A stretch of 64,000 bases of DNA from JAGXLC01 sp964585385. Its GTDB lineage: Bacteria > Bacteroidota > Bacteroidia > Bacteroidales > UBA12077. The stretch covers positions 62,001 through 126,000 of the forward strand of contig CAZPDP010000002.1 in NCBI GenBank assembly GCA_964585385.1, in the 5' to 3' direction. The position numbers and the translations under genes are program-made. This document shows positions 56,336 to 64,000 of the stretch, one piece after another. The stretch's first letter is position 1; every line of letters starts with the position of its first letter. The notes under the pieces were generated by a model that saw only the letters and a list, made by a program, of their open reading frames with translations, did not search any database and was not told where the DNA came from.

Positions 56336-56345
56336 TTTATATACA

Positions 56346-56361
56346 TTGGGAATATTCCCAA
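56346..56361. repeat. 16-base palindrome after susD
   Basis: TTGGGAATATTCCCAA is a perfect palindrome that can fold into a 6-bp stem with a 4-base loop. A residues, not T, follow on the plus strand, so it is not a standard terminator for susD. It could mark RNA processing between susD and the next gene. Confidence 0.4.
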
Positions 56362-56462
56362 AAAAACCCTTAACCTTTAAAACCTCTACTATGCAAAAGT
56401 TTTTAATTTGACAACAACAACTTATTTAAAAATTAATCTTTAATCTTAAAAAACAGAAAACG

Positions 56463-57938
56463 ATGAAACACATGAAATTAATTTTAAGCATTGCAATGAT
56501 AGCAATGATAGGTATTTTCACAGCGTGTGAAGATGATGAAAAGGCGCCGGAACCCTTTGCCGATTTCCAATATGAAATTAGCGAAGATAATAATCTGGAA
56601 GTCAGTTTTACTAATAATTCGGAAAATGCTGAAACCTATGAATGGGCATTTGGCGATGGAGAAACTTCCACTGAAGAAAACCCAGTTCACACTTATGCCG
56701 AAGCTGGAAGTTATGATGTGGTTCTTACAGCGACCAATGCCGATGGTGTGAGCGTTGATGCTAAGAAAACGATTGAGGTTGGTGTAACTAATTTATTGAC
56801 TGGAGAAGGTTCCAAAACCTGGAAACTAATACGTGAAGGGACTGTTATGGGAATTGGGCCTGATGCGGAAAATTATACTCAATGGTGGTCTTTGGAAAAT
56901 GACGGTTCGCGTCCTTGTGTTTTCAAACAAACCTGGACATTCAACTCTGATGGCACCATGGACTTTGATGATGGTGGTATGATGTGGGGAGATGACGTTG
57001 TATTTGCTGATACAGACCTGAATGGTGTTTGTTTTGAAGCAACTGAAGAAAATATGGTCAATACAGATGGTGTTAATGTAAGTGAATGGTTGAGCGGAAC
57101 TTATGATTTTACTTATGATTCTGATGCCGGCACATTGACTTTGAACGGAAAAGGTGCATGGATGGGATTACTAAAAGTTACGCCTGATGGTGATGTTACT
57201 GTTCCCCAGGAATCTGTGACATACGGTGTAAACATTACAGAAGAAGATCTCTACGATTTGATGGAGGTTTCAGTAAGTGGCGACGGTTGGTACTGGCAAT
57301 TCAATTATGTAAGCTATCACGACTGGGCTAATGAGCCTGATGTTGTTGAAGAAGCAGAAGAATATGGAGAAGACCTGGAAGATCTTACACCAGATGAAAT
57401 GTGGAATACTTTTGCTGGTCCTGATGATTATGTATTGCTTGATACAGCTGCAGTATATCCCGGAACAGAGAATCCCGCTGCCAACGGTGGTATGACCTTT
57501 ACTATGGGAGTTGATGATCCTGCCGGAGGAAGTACACCTGTTGGACAATATGATCGTGCAGGAACCTATCAGGAACTACAATTTCAGCAGGATTATGATA
57601 TCCAATTCGATAATTTTACTACTGTATCAGTTGATCTGTATGTTCCAAGCACCAATGATTACTCCGGAGATTTAACAAAAGGCCTGAGTATCATCATTGG
57701 CGAAGCAAGTCAAACTGAGCAATGGTGGACAGGCCATATTCAATATGATATCAATACGGATGATGTTGAACTTGATACCTGGCAAACATGGACCTTTAAT
57801 CTCGACTCGCCTACAAGCGGTCCGGGAGACTATACTCCTTATGAAAGAGCAGACTTAGACTTCATTGCCATAACTATTGGCGGAGGAGGTCACGAGGCTG
57901 AAGGAACGTACTATATAAGAAACTTCAAATTTGAATAG
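56463..57938 (+). CDS. PKD-domain surface lipoprotein, probable glycan-binding protein
   Basis: A 491-residue lipoprotein (lipobox IFTACEDD, Cys22) in the position of SusE/F-type surface glycan-binding proteins. Residues about 30-107 are a PKD domain with the typical EWAFGDGETSTEENPVHTY. Two further beta-rich modules follow, rich in Asp, Gly and Trp (for example DGWYWQFNYVSYHDW and EQWWTGHIQYDI), which suit carbohydrate contact. It is acidic throughout and lacks a type IX sorting domain. The downstream 17-bp hairpin ends the operon. No catalytic motif is seen. Confidence 0.8.
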   Translation: MKHMKLILSIAMIAMIGIFTACEDDEKAPEPFADFQYEISEDNNLEVSFTNNSENAETYEWAFGDGETSTEENPVHTYAEAGSYDVVLTATNADGVSVDAKKTIEVGVTNLLTGEGSKTWKLIREGTVMGIGPDAENYTQWWSLENDGSRPCVFKQTWTFNSDGTMDFDDGGMMWGDDVVFADTDLNGVCFEATEENMVNTDGVNVSEWLSGTYDFTYDSDAGTLTLNGKGAWMGLLKVTPDGDVTVPQESVTYGVNITEEDLYDLMEVSVSGDGWYWQFNYVSYHDWANEPDVVEEAEEYGEDLEDLTPDEMWNTFAGPDDYVLLDTAAVYPGTENPAANGGMTFTMGVDDPAGGSTPVGQYDRAGTYQELQFQQDYDIQFDNFTTVSVDLYVPSTNDYSGDLTKGLSIIIGEASQTEQWWTGHIQYDINTDDVELDTWQTWTFNLDSPTSGPGDYTPYERADLDFIAITIGGGGHEAEGTYYIRNFKFE

Positions 57939-57942
57939 TTAG

Positions 57943-57984
57943 TTTAAAAGATGTGGCCGGTTTTTTTCGGCCACATCTTTTAAA
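57943..57984 (+). terminator. Strong terminator-like hairpin after the PKD lipoprotein
   Basis: A perfect 17-bp stem, TTTAAAAGATGTGGCCG with CGGCCACATCTTTTAAA, encloses a loop made mostly of T. It starts 4 bases after the stop codon and closes the SusCD transcript. Confidence 0.85.
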
Positions 57985-58051
57985 TTTACACAGGAACAGT
58001 AAACGTATACTATGTTTCCTTGAATCTTTTTTAAACCCTGTCATACAACAA

Positions 58052-58147
58052 ATGCAAAATATAACTGGTTTATCTAACGGACTTTACTTTGTCACATTCC
58101 GTGATAGTAAAGGAAACGCTACTTCATTAAAACTTTTATCGAAGTAA
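58052..58147 (+). pseudogene. Orphan 3' remnant of a type IX secreted gene
   Basis: A 31-codon open stretch reads as the last part of a type IX (type A) sorting domain: ITGLSNGLYFVTFRDSKGN then TSLKLLSK and stop. Such ends occur on secreted enzymes, not as independent genes. The upstream part of the frame runs into the preceding terminator, so the gene body is missing. A good terminator (58180-58214) follows, as expected if the 3' end of a real gene survived a deletion. Confidence 0.6.
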
Positions 58148-58179
58148 TAGTGATAGTGAATGCGTGTTAGTTTTTGGTT

Positions 58180-58214
58180 ACAGGCCGTCTTAGGGGTTTG
58201 GCGGCCTGTTTTTA
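58180..58214 (+). terminator. Terminator after the sorting-domain remnant
   Basis: ACAGGCCG pairs with CGGCCTGT and is followed by TTTTT. It lies 33 bases after the remnant stop codon and directly before the GH16 gene. Confidence 0.8.
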
Positions 58215-58228
58215 AATAATATAAGACT

Positions 58229-60238
58229 ATGAAAAAAATTATTTGGCTTGTTCTCTTGTACTGTATCCCCGCTTTTTTGTACGCCCAGTATGATATCCTG
58301 GTATGGCAGGATGAGTTTGAATATACAGGCCTACCCGATTCAGAGAAATGGTCTTACGATGTAGGGGGACATGGCTGGGGTAATAATGAACTGCAATATT
58401 ACACCGAGAGCAGAGAAGAAAATGCCCGTGTAGAGAATGGAAACTTAATTATTGAGACAAGAAGGGAGGATTATGGTGGGAAGAAATACACTTCGGCACG
58501 TTTAGTCTCCAAAAATAAAGGCGACTGGACCTACGGCCGTATAGAAGTGAAAGCCAGATTGCCGGAAGGTGTGGGTACCTGGCCAGCTATTTGGATGCTT
58601 CCTACTGAATGGATTTACGGCGACGGCAACTGGCCTGATGTGGGAGAAATTGATATAATGGAGCATGTAGGTTATGACGAAGGGGTTGTTCACGGAACCA
58701 TTCACACTCATGACTTCAATCACATGGATGGTACACAGAAAGGAGGCAAGATTACACTCCGGAAGCCTACCGGCGCATTTTATGTGTATGCCATAGAGTG
58801 GACAGAAGATAAAATTGAGTGGTTTGTTGACGATGAGAAATATTTTACCTTCGAAAACAATGGCGACGGTTGGTCTTCATGGCCCTTTGACCATCCCTTC
58901 CACCTGATATTAAATATTGCAATCGGTGGAGATTGGGGAGGTGTAGAAGGTGTTGACAATTCCATCTTTCCGCAGAAACTGGAAATAGATTATGTCCGGG
59001 TTTACAAATCCAGAGATCAGCTAAGCTCATTAATTGAAGGACCGAATGAATTGGTACCCAATGCTGCTTCTGTTAGCTATTCGCCCCAAATGCTCAATGG
59101 CACCAATTATAACTGGTCAATTCCGAATGATGCTGAAATCCTTTCCCAGGATGATGAGGGCAACCTAAATGTGAATTGGGGTTGTGATGAAGGGGACGTT
59201 ATTTTTTCAACAGATATTAATTCCAATACCTACAGGGATACATTACCAGTATCAAAAAAAAACATAAAAATTCGGGGGGACCTTTTCTGGAGTGATGCAA
59301 ATCTCCCCCTGGATTTTTTTTTAGATAGTATGCACAATACCACCTATGAATGGTCGGTTCCCGGGTTTGCATCCATTCTGAGCGGACAGGGAACCAGTTC
59401 ATTAACGGCTGATTGGGGACAGCAAATCGGAAAGGTGAGTGTGGCAATTGACAACAATTGCCTGAATGAAGAATTTTCAAGAAAAATTTTGGATCCGGAG
59501 GGGCAATATCCTTATCCGGATCCTTTTTTACCTCATATTCTCCCTGGAAATATACTGGCGGTTAATTTTGATTATGGTGGTGAGGGTGTAGCCTATCACG
59601 ACAGTGAAAGCAGTAACCAGGGAAATGGGCCCAGACAGGACGAAGGAGTGGATACTGAATATGGTGCACCGGATGGTAATGTGGGCTGGATTGATGCAGG
59701 AGAATGGCTTGAGTATTCCATTAAGGTAGAAGACACATGTTGGGTAGACGCTGATTTCAAAATGGCATCCTATGTTGGAGGGGGCCCTTTACTTTTAAAG
59801 GTAAACGGCCAGCAGAGATTAGATGAAGTAGAGGTTCCGGATACAGAGGGATGGGCAAATTTTATCATGCAAAATATGGGTGTGTTCCAACTGACTCCAC
59901 AGGATACCGTGTTACGGATAGAAGCGATCGGTGGAGGGTTCAATATTTCTGAAATGGTTTTTGAACAAACTGAGGCAACAGCAATAGAAAACAATCAGGA
60001 AAGAACCGGTTTCGATATTTATCCCAATCCGGTTGATTCCAGGCTCATTATACAGGGTAAGAAAGATATTCAGTCCATTGAGATTTGGAATATTATAGGT
60101 AAGAAAATCAGTCAAACAAATCATAAAGACAGGTCCCGGGTGGTAATTCACACATCAGATTTACCCGGAGGTTTATACATAGTCAGGATAAAAACGTCAA
60201 ATGACAGAATGTATAGCGAACGCTTTATTAAGCGGTGA
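58229..60238 (+). CDS. Secreted GH16 endo-beta-1,3-glucanase (laminarinase-like)
   Basis: A 669-residue type IX cargo enzyme. The signal peptide (1-20) leads to a GH16 domain (about 25-260) with the catalytic signature GEIDIMEHVG: nucleophile E140, D142 and acid/base E145. Two Ig/PKD-like segments (about 270-415) and a CBM6-like module (about 445-580, GGEGVAYHDSESSNQGNG and GEWLEYSIKV) follow. The C-terminal sorting domain (about 595-669, FDIYPNPVDSRLI and DLPGGLYIVRIK) targets it through the gld/por machinery at 21-27 kb. Beta-1,3-glucans such as laminarin are the likely substrate. Confidence 0.92.
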   Translation: MKKIIWLVLLYCIPAFLYAQYDILVWQDEFEYTGLPDSEKWSYDVGGHGWGNNELQYYTESREENARVENGNLIIETRREDYGGKKYTSARLVSKNKGDWTYGRIEVKARLPEGVGTWPAIWMLPTEWIYGDGNWPDVGEIDIMEHVGYDEGVVHGTIHTHDFNHMDGTQKGGKITLRKPTGAFYVYAIEWTEDKIEWFVDDEKYFTFENNGDGWSSWPFDHPFHLILNIAIGGDWGGVEGVDNSIFPQKLEIDYVRVYKSRDQLSSLIEGPNELVPNAASVSYSPQMLNGTNYNWSIPNDAEILSQDDEGNLNVNWGCDEGDVIFSTDINSNTYRDTLPVSKKNIKIRGDLFWSDANLPLDFFLDSMHNTTYEWSVPGFASILSGQGTSSLTADWGQQIGKVSVAIDNNCLNEEFSRKILDPEGQYPYPDPFLPHILPGNILAVNFDYGGEGVAYHDSESSNQGNGPRQDEGVDTEYGAPDGNVGWIDAGEWLEYSIKVEDTCWVDADFKMASYVGGGPLLLKVNGQQRLDEVEVPDTEGWANFIMQNMGVFQLTPQDTVLRIEAIGGGFNISEMVFEQTEATAIENNQERTGFDIYPNPVDSRLIIQGKKDIQSIEIWNIIGKKISQTNHKDRSRVVIHTSDLPGGLYIVRIKTSNDRMYSERFIKR

Positions 60239-60425
60239 TTATTTTCAACTTACTCCCCAAACTATCTAAATGAAAAGGACACTTTTAAAGATATTTTTTA
60301 TAAATTGTGGCTGAAAGATTCTTTGAAGGTGAAACAAATCTTATCAGTATACTATTTATCCTGCAAACTGTTTTCGGGATACTAGACAGAGGTATGAAGT
60401 TCATTTATAATTAAAAATCAGCCTT

Positions 60426-62324
60426 ATGAAGTTGTTCAGTAAGAAATTAAATCTTCAGCAGAAATTGTTGCTTTATTCCTTAACAATAATGACTGTTGTT
60501 TTAGTATTGGCTAATATTTTTATTAGTCAGCAGGTTAAGACTAACAACCAACAGTTAAACAACAAAATGTCAGCGGTATACGAAGAGGAAAGTTTTTCTT
60601 TTATTGTCACAGATAAAGGAAAATTTATCTCTTCTGCAGGATCTCTTAATGAGTTAGAAAAAGAAGAAATTTTGGATAATAGCAGCATTGATCTGCAGAA
60701 TAAACTGGCAGAACATAATAAATTTCAATATAAAACTGTAATCGGAGAAGATGAGTATAATTTAACTATGACGCCTGTCATAGGTACTGAGGTTTCTGAG
60801 TTTATATATTTGGGACAAGCATTTCCGCAGAATTTGCCGGTTCAGTCCGCTCATCAAAATTTGGCCTTTTTATGGATTGCGTTCTTTCTGGAGTTATTCA
60901 TTATAGGTTTTATTATCCTGTACATTAGCCGGAAAATGACTCAACCGTTAAAATTTTTCGGGGATTTTCTGAGGGAAATGGCTGATGGAAATATTACCAC
61001 TGCAAAAAAACTGAATTCCGGTATACAGGGATTTTGGGCACAAATGGTTACGCCGGTGAACCGGTTTATAGATCATTATGTTGATAAAATTCGTTTTGCC
61101 TCAGAAATTGAAAAAGGGAACATTGATGTTAATCTTAATGTGGTAAGTGAAAATGATCAACTGGGTCAATCTTTGCTCAGAATAAAAGACAGCCTGAAAG
61201 AAGCAAAAGAAGAAGCAAAAAGGCGGGAAGCAGAAGAAGAAAAGAGAAGGTGGGCAAACGAAGGAATTGCAAAGTTTTCAGATTTGCTTAGAAAGAATCA
61301 TGATAACCTGGAGAATTTGAGCTATTCCATAATTAGTCATTTAGTTCAATATCTTGATGCCAACCAGGGGGGCTTCTTTCTTTTAAATGATAATGATCCG
61401 GAAAATCTTGTATTTGAGCTGAAAGCCGCATATGCTTTCAACCGAAGAAAATATTTAACTAAGAATGTAAAAATGGGAGAAGGACTAGTAGGGACCTGTG
61501 CACAGGAAGGGAAATACATTTATATGACAGATATTCCGCAGGATTATATTAAGATTACCTCAGGTTTGGGAGGTGCCAATCCTGGTAGTTTGCTTATTGT
61601 CCCTTTGAAAACTGACGAAAAGGTTGTAGGTGTTTTGGAAATAGCCTCTTTTAACGAATTTGATACTTATCAAATAGAATTTGTTGAGAAAGTGGCGGAA
61701 AGCATTGCTTCTACCATTTCATCTGTGAAGATCAATTTAAAAACCAACCAGTTACTTCAGAAATCCCAGCAGCAAGCCGAGGAAATGGCTTCTCAGGAGG
61801 AAGAAATGCGTCAGAACATGGAAGAGATGCAAGCTACTCAGGAGGAGTTGTCCCGTAAGATGAAGTCTAATGAGGAAATGCAGGAACAACTGAAAAATGA
61901 AAAAGCTTTGCTTGATGCCTTGATGAATAACCTGCCCGATTTTATTTATTTTAAGGATATGGATAGTAAATTTATCAGGGTTAGCAGATCTATGTTGCCT
62001 TTATTCCCTGTGGACACTATAGAAGAGATGATTGGGAAATCTGATTTTGATTTTCATCAGGCGGATGCTGCAAAGGAGATGTATGAAGAAGAAATGGAGA
62101 TCATACGGAATGAAAAGGGATTCCAGGATAAAATTCAGCACGAAATCACTGAAACCGGTAAGGATCAATGGGTGTCGGTTACAAAATTACCGCTTTACGA
62201 TCCGGATGGCCAGCTAATGGGCACTTTCGGGATATCAAAAGATGTTACACAGTTTAAAAAATTAGAAATTGAATTGATGAAACAGAAAGGAAATGATAAA
62301 AACAATGAATCCGGAGGTGAATGA
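60426..62324 (+). CDS. HAMP/GAF/PAS sensor protein without output domain
   Basis: A 632-residue membrane sensor. Two helices (about 14-34 and 146-168) flank an extracytoplasmic region of about 110 residues. A HAMP-like segment (about 169-250), a charged coiled-coil, a GAF domain (about 290-435, with MGEGLVGTCAQEGKYIYMTD), another Gln/Glu/Met-rich coiled-coil (440-495) and a PAS domain (about 495-620, DFIYFKDMDSKFIRVS) follow. The chain ends in a short polar tail. No histidine kinase, GGDEF, methyl-accepting or DNA-binding domain is present, so it must act through a partner. It lies between the GH16 and sugar-porter genes. Confidence 0.8.
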   Translation: MKLFSKKLNLQQKLLLYSLTIMTVVLVLANIFISQQVKTNNQQLNNKMSAVYEEESFSFIVTDKGKFISSAGSLNELEKEEILDNSSIDLQNKLAEHNKFQYKTVIGEDEYNLTMTPVIGTEVSEFIYLGQAFPQNLPVQSAHQNLAFLWIAFFLELFIIGFIILYISRKMTQPLKFFGDFLREMADGNITTAKKLNSGIQGFWAQMVTPVNRFIDHYVDKIRFASEIEKGNIDVNLNVVSENDQLGQSLLRIKDSLKEAKEEAKRREAEEEKRRWANEGIAKFSDLLRKNHDNLENLSYSIISHLVQYLDANQGGFFLLNDNDPENLVFELKAAYAFNRRKYLTKNVKMGEGLVGTCAQEGKYIYMTDIPQDYIKITSGLGGANPGSLLIVPLKTDEKVVGVLEIASFNEFDTYQIEFVEKVAESIASTISSVKINLKTNQLLQKSQQQAEEMASQEEEMRQNMEEMQATQEELSRKMKSNEEMQEQLKNEKALLDALMNNLPDFIYFKDMDSKFIRVSRSMLPLFPVDTIEEMIGKSDFDFHQADAAKEMYEEEMEIIRNEKGFQDKIQHEITETGKDQWVSVTKLPLYDPDGQLMGTFGISKDVTQFKKLEIELMKQKGNDKNNESGGE

Positions 62325-62428
62325 TAAAGCAAGGGCATTAGGTGTTAACTAACTTTTTATGAATACAGGAATTATTATTTTTTTGGAAATTTTAATAAAT
62401 CATTAACAAAATTTTAAATCTTAAAAAT

Positions 62429-63889
62429 ATGGAAAATAAAAAAACTTACAACAGAGGTTATGTCGTTTTGATAGCTACAATTGCAGCTTTTGGAGGTTTG
62501 CTCTTTGGATTTGATACGGGTGTCATCTCCGGGGCTTTGTTATTGATTAAAAATGATCCGGCTTTAATTATAAATGGCATGGAACAGCTTCCTGAGAGGA
62601 CACAGGAGTGGATTGTCAGCATCACAGTTCTTGGAGCTGCAGTCGGAGCCCTGGGTAGCGGCAGGATTACCGATATTCTGGGAAGAAAAAAGGTGCTCAT
62701 TATCACGGCCTTCATATTTGCAGTGGGCTCAGTGGGTCTTGCAGCAGCCAATTCTGTGGCTCTGTTAATTATCTGGCGATTGATTATTGGTATTGCCATT
62801 GGTGTGGCCTCTTATACTGTACCACTTTATATTTCCGAACTTTCACCAACCCATGCCAGAGGAGCCCTGGTATCCATTAACCAGTTGGCTATTACAGTAG
62901 GAATATTTGCTTCCTACCTTGTAGATCTGGGTTTTGCTAACTTTGACGAGGGCTGGCGATGGATGTTTCTTGTGGGCCTGGTTCCTTCACTTATTCTGTT
63001 TATTGGCATGTTCTTCCTGCCCGATACACCCCGGTGGCTTATGACCTACAAAGGCGAAGAAAAAGCACGTAAAGTCCTGGATAAAGTGGGTGAAAGCAAT
63101 AAAGAAGAAGTACTGGAACAAATTAAAGCGAACATAAAGGCGGAAAATAAGGAAGAGGGGTCTTTGGGTATTCTGAAAGCAAAATGGGTCAGGCCTGCCT
63201 TGTTAATAGGTATTGGAGTCATGCTTTTCCAGCAGTTTACCGGCATTAATACCATAATTTATTATTCTCCCACAATTTTTGAAATGGCTGGTTTTGGGGC
63301 TGAAAGCTCTAATGCAGTATACGAAGCTATTCTACCCTCATTACCTATTGGTTTTGTGAATGTGCTCTTTACTGTTATAGCGATCTTTCTCGTTGACCGA
63401 TGGGGACGAAAGCCTTTGCTATACCTGGGGCTTTCAGGAATGATTGTAGCTCTGATAGCTCTTGGTATCGGTTTTACTTTTCATAATTCTTTAGGCGAAG
63501 CTCTGAAATGGATTTCTTTTATCAGCATGATCATTTATATTCCGTTTTTTGCGATAAGCCTGGGACCTATTGCCTGGTTATTAATTTCAGAGGTGTATCC
63601 TACAAAAATCAGAGGGCTGGGGATGAGTCTGGCTACAATGGTGAATTGGGTTACAAACTTTATTGTTGCCAACACTTTCCTGTCTCTTGGAAAAGTAACC
63701 TCTGGTGTAATGCCTAATCCTGCAGGAGAAGGAACGCTTGTAAATCCCGGTGGAGCCTTCTTTATTTATGCTGTTATTGGAGTTTTAGGTCTGCTTTTTG
63801 TTTATTCTTATATTCCCGAGACCAAAGGTCATTCTCTGGAAAAGATAGAGGAGCATTTTTTGAATGGAAAACATCCCAGAGAGTTATAA
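62429..63889 (+). CDS. MFS sugar porter (XylE/GLUT type)
   Basis: A 486-residue major-facilitator sugar transporter with 12 helices. Family signatures are GGLLFGFDTGVISGA in helix 1, GRITDILGRKK, PDTPRWL before the central loop, QQFTGINTIIYYSP in helix 7, DRWGRKPLL, and PETKGHSLE at the end. Proton- or sodium-coupled uptake of a hexose or pentose is expected; glucose freed by the GH3 enzymes is the natural candidate. Its last 26 bases overlap the start of the next gene in another frame. Confidence 0.94.
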   Translation: MENKKTYNRGYVVLIATIAAFGGLLFGFDTGVISGALLLIKNDPALIINGMEQLPERTQEWIVSITVLGAAVGALGSGRITDILGRKKVLIITAFIFAVGSVGLAAANSVALLIIWRLIIGIAIGVASYTVPLYISELSPTHARGALVSINQLAITVGIFASYLVDLGFANFDEGWRWMFLVGLVPSLILFIGMFFLPDTPRWLMTYKGEEKARKVLDKVGESNKEEVLEQIKANIKAENKEEGSLGILKAKWVRPALLIGIGVMLFQQFTGINTIIYYSPTIFEMAGFGAESSNAVYEAILPSLPIGFVNVLFTVIAIFLVDRWGRKPLLYLGLSGMIVALIALGIGFTFHNSLGEALKWISFISMIIYIPFFAISLGPIAWLLISEVYPTKIRGLGMSLATMVNWVTNFIVANTFLSLGKVTSGVMPNPAGEGTLVNPGGAFFIYAVIGVLGLLFVYSYIPETKGHSLEKIEEHFLNGKHPREL

Positions 63890-64000
63890 AAAGTCAGGCT
63901 TTGTGCATAAGTTGGGCATTTTAATTTTATTGGCAGTATATTCCTTGTCTGGCTTTTCTCAAACCTATCTTGACCCCGATGCATCCATCGATGAAAGGGT
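63864..64000 (+). CDS. Second GH3-type beta-glucosidase, 5' end only
   Basis: The first 45 codons of a gene cut by the window edge. An N-terminal hydrophobic signal (LGILILLAVYSLSGFSQ) is followed by TYLDPDASIDERV, which matches the start of many secreted GH3 enzymes (YxDPxxxxxxRVxDLLxxMTLEEK). The ATG at 63864 overlaps the sugar-porter gene by 26 bases; a GTG at 63903 would give a shorter signal peptide without overlap. The GH3 call rests on a dozen residues and on the locus context. Confidence 0.6.
   Translation, partial: MENIPESYKKSGFVHKLGILILLAVYSLSGFSQTYLDPDASIDER

Noticed and set aside
56346..56361. susD terminator
   Set aside because: The stem is followed by A residues rather than T on the coding strand, so it lacks the form of a Rho-independent terminator.
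1..64000. CRISPR arrays, insertion sequences, prophage or integration sites
   Set aside because: I saw no spacer-like periodic repeats, transposase motifs, phage genes or att-like duplications; the only tRNA has no adjacent integrase.

Overview
The window reads as a chromosomal piece of a Bacteroidota bacterium, most likely a marine or saline member of the Bacteroidales/Marinilabiliales side of the phylum. The evidence is a complete gliding/type IX secretion core (porP, gldK-gldL-gldM-gldN), a SusC/SusD glycan-uptake pair, a secreted GH16 enzyme ending in a type IX sorting domain, a cytochrome bd operon led by a DUF4492 protein, and repeated TAnnTTTG promoter -7 boxes in place of TATAAT. Two runs of exactly 100 N (32513-32612 and 37330-37429) show that this is a scaffolded draft or metagenome assembly; both cut outer-membrane protein genes.

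Layout. 0.2-3.6 kb: a divergent phosphoglycerate kinase, a phosphohexomutase and RNase HII. 3.6-7.6 kb (minus): an oxygen-handling block with ferritin, a desulforedoxin-like protein, DUF4492, cydA, cydB and an untracked 41-aa single-helix protein that may be a bd-oxidase accessory subunit. 7.7-8.8 kb: an unknown membrane protein, an Rrf2 regulator and tRNA-Ala(GGC). 9.0-14.8 kb: panC, panD, a flippase-like membrane protein, a heptose-phosphate adenylyltransferase, radA and a tandem peptide-type ABC ATPase, converging on PBP1A. 17.3-27.0 kb: topA, an arginase-fold protein that has lost its metal ligands, then porP-gldKLMN closed by a strong bidirectional terminator.

27-42 kb: manC; a large secreted protein combining a zinc-protease motif, a TolB-type propeller and an Omp85-like barrel; a minus-strand cluster YceI / beta-barrel / YceI / Rrf2; and a copper- or heavy-metal-type RND efflux set (Cys/His-containing small protein, CusA-, CusC- and CusB-like). 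42-46 kb: an AbgT-family transporter divergent from an SLC13-type permease with TrkA-C domains.

45.9-64 kb is a beta-glucan (probably laminarin-type) utilisation locus: a membrane-tethered sensor/HTH regulator, a GH3 lipoprotein, SusC, SusD, a PKD-containing surface lipoprotein, the 3' remnant of a lost type IX cargo gene, a secreted GH16 glucanase with a CBM6-like module, a GAF/PAS sensor without an output domain, a sugar porter, and the start of a second GH3 enzyme. The inferred flow is GH16 cleavage outside the cell, SusCD import of oligosaccharides, GH3 hydrolysis to glucose and uptake by the sugar porter.

The most unusual signals are the ligand-less arginase homologue next to the secretion genes, helically phased TGATGTGTTT repeats between the HTH sensor and the GH3 gene, a perfect palindrome over the -33 box of the ferritin promoter, similar dyads upstream of the Rrf2 gene and of the operon containing a second Rrf2 gene, the orphan sorting-domain fragment with its own terminator, and the hidden small protein after cydB.
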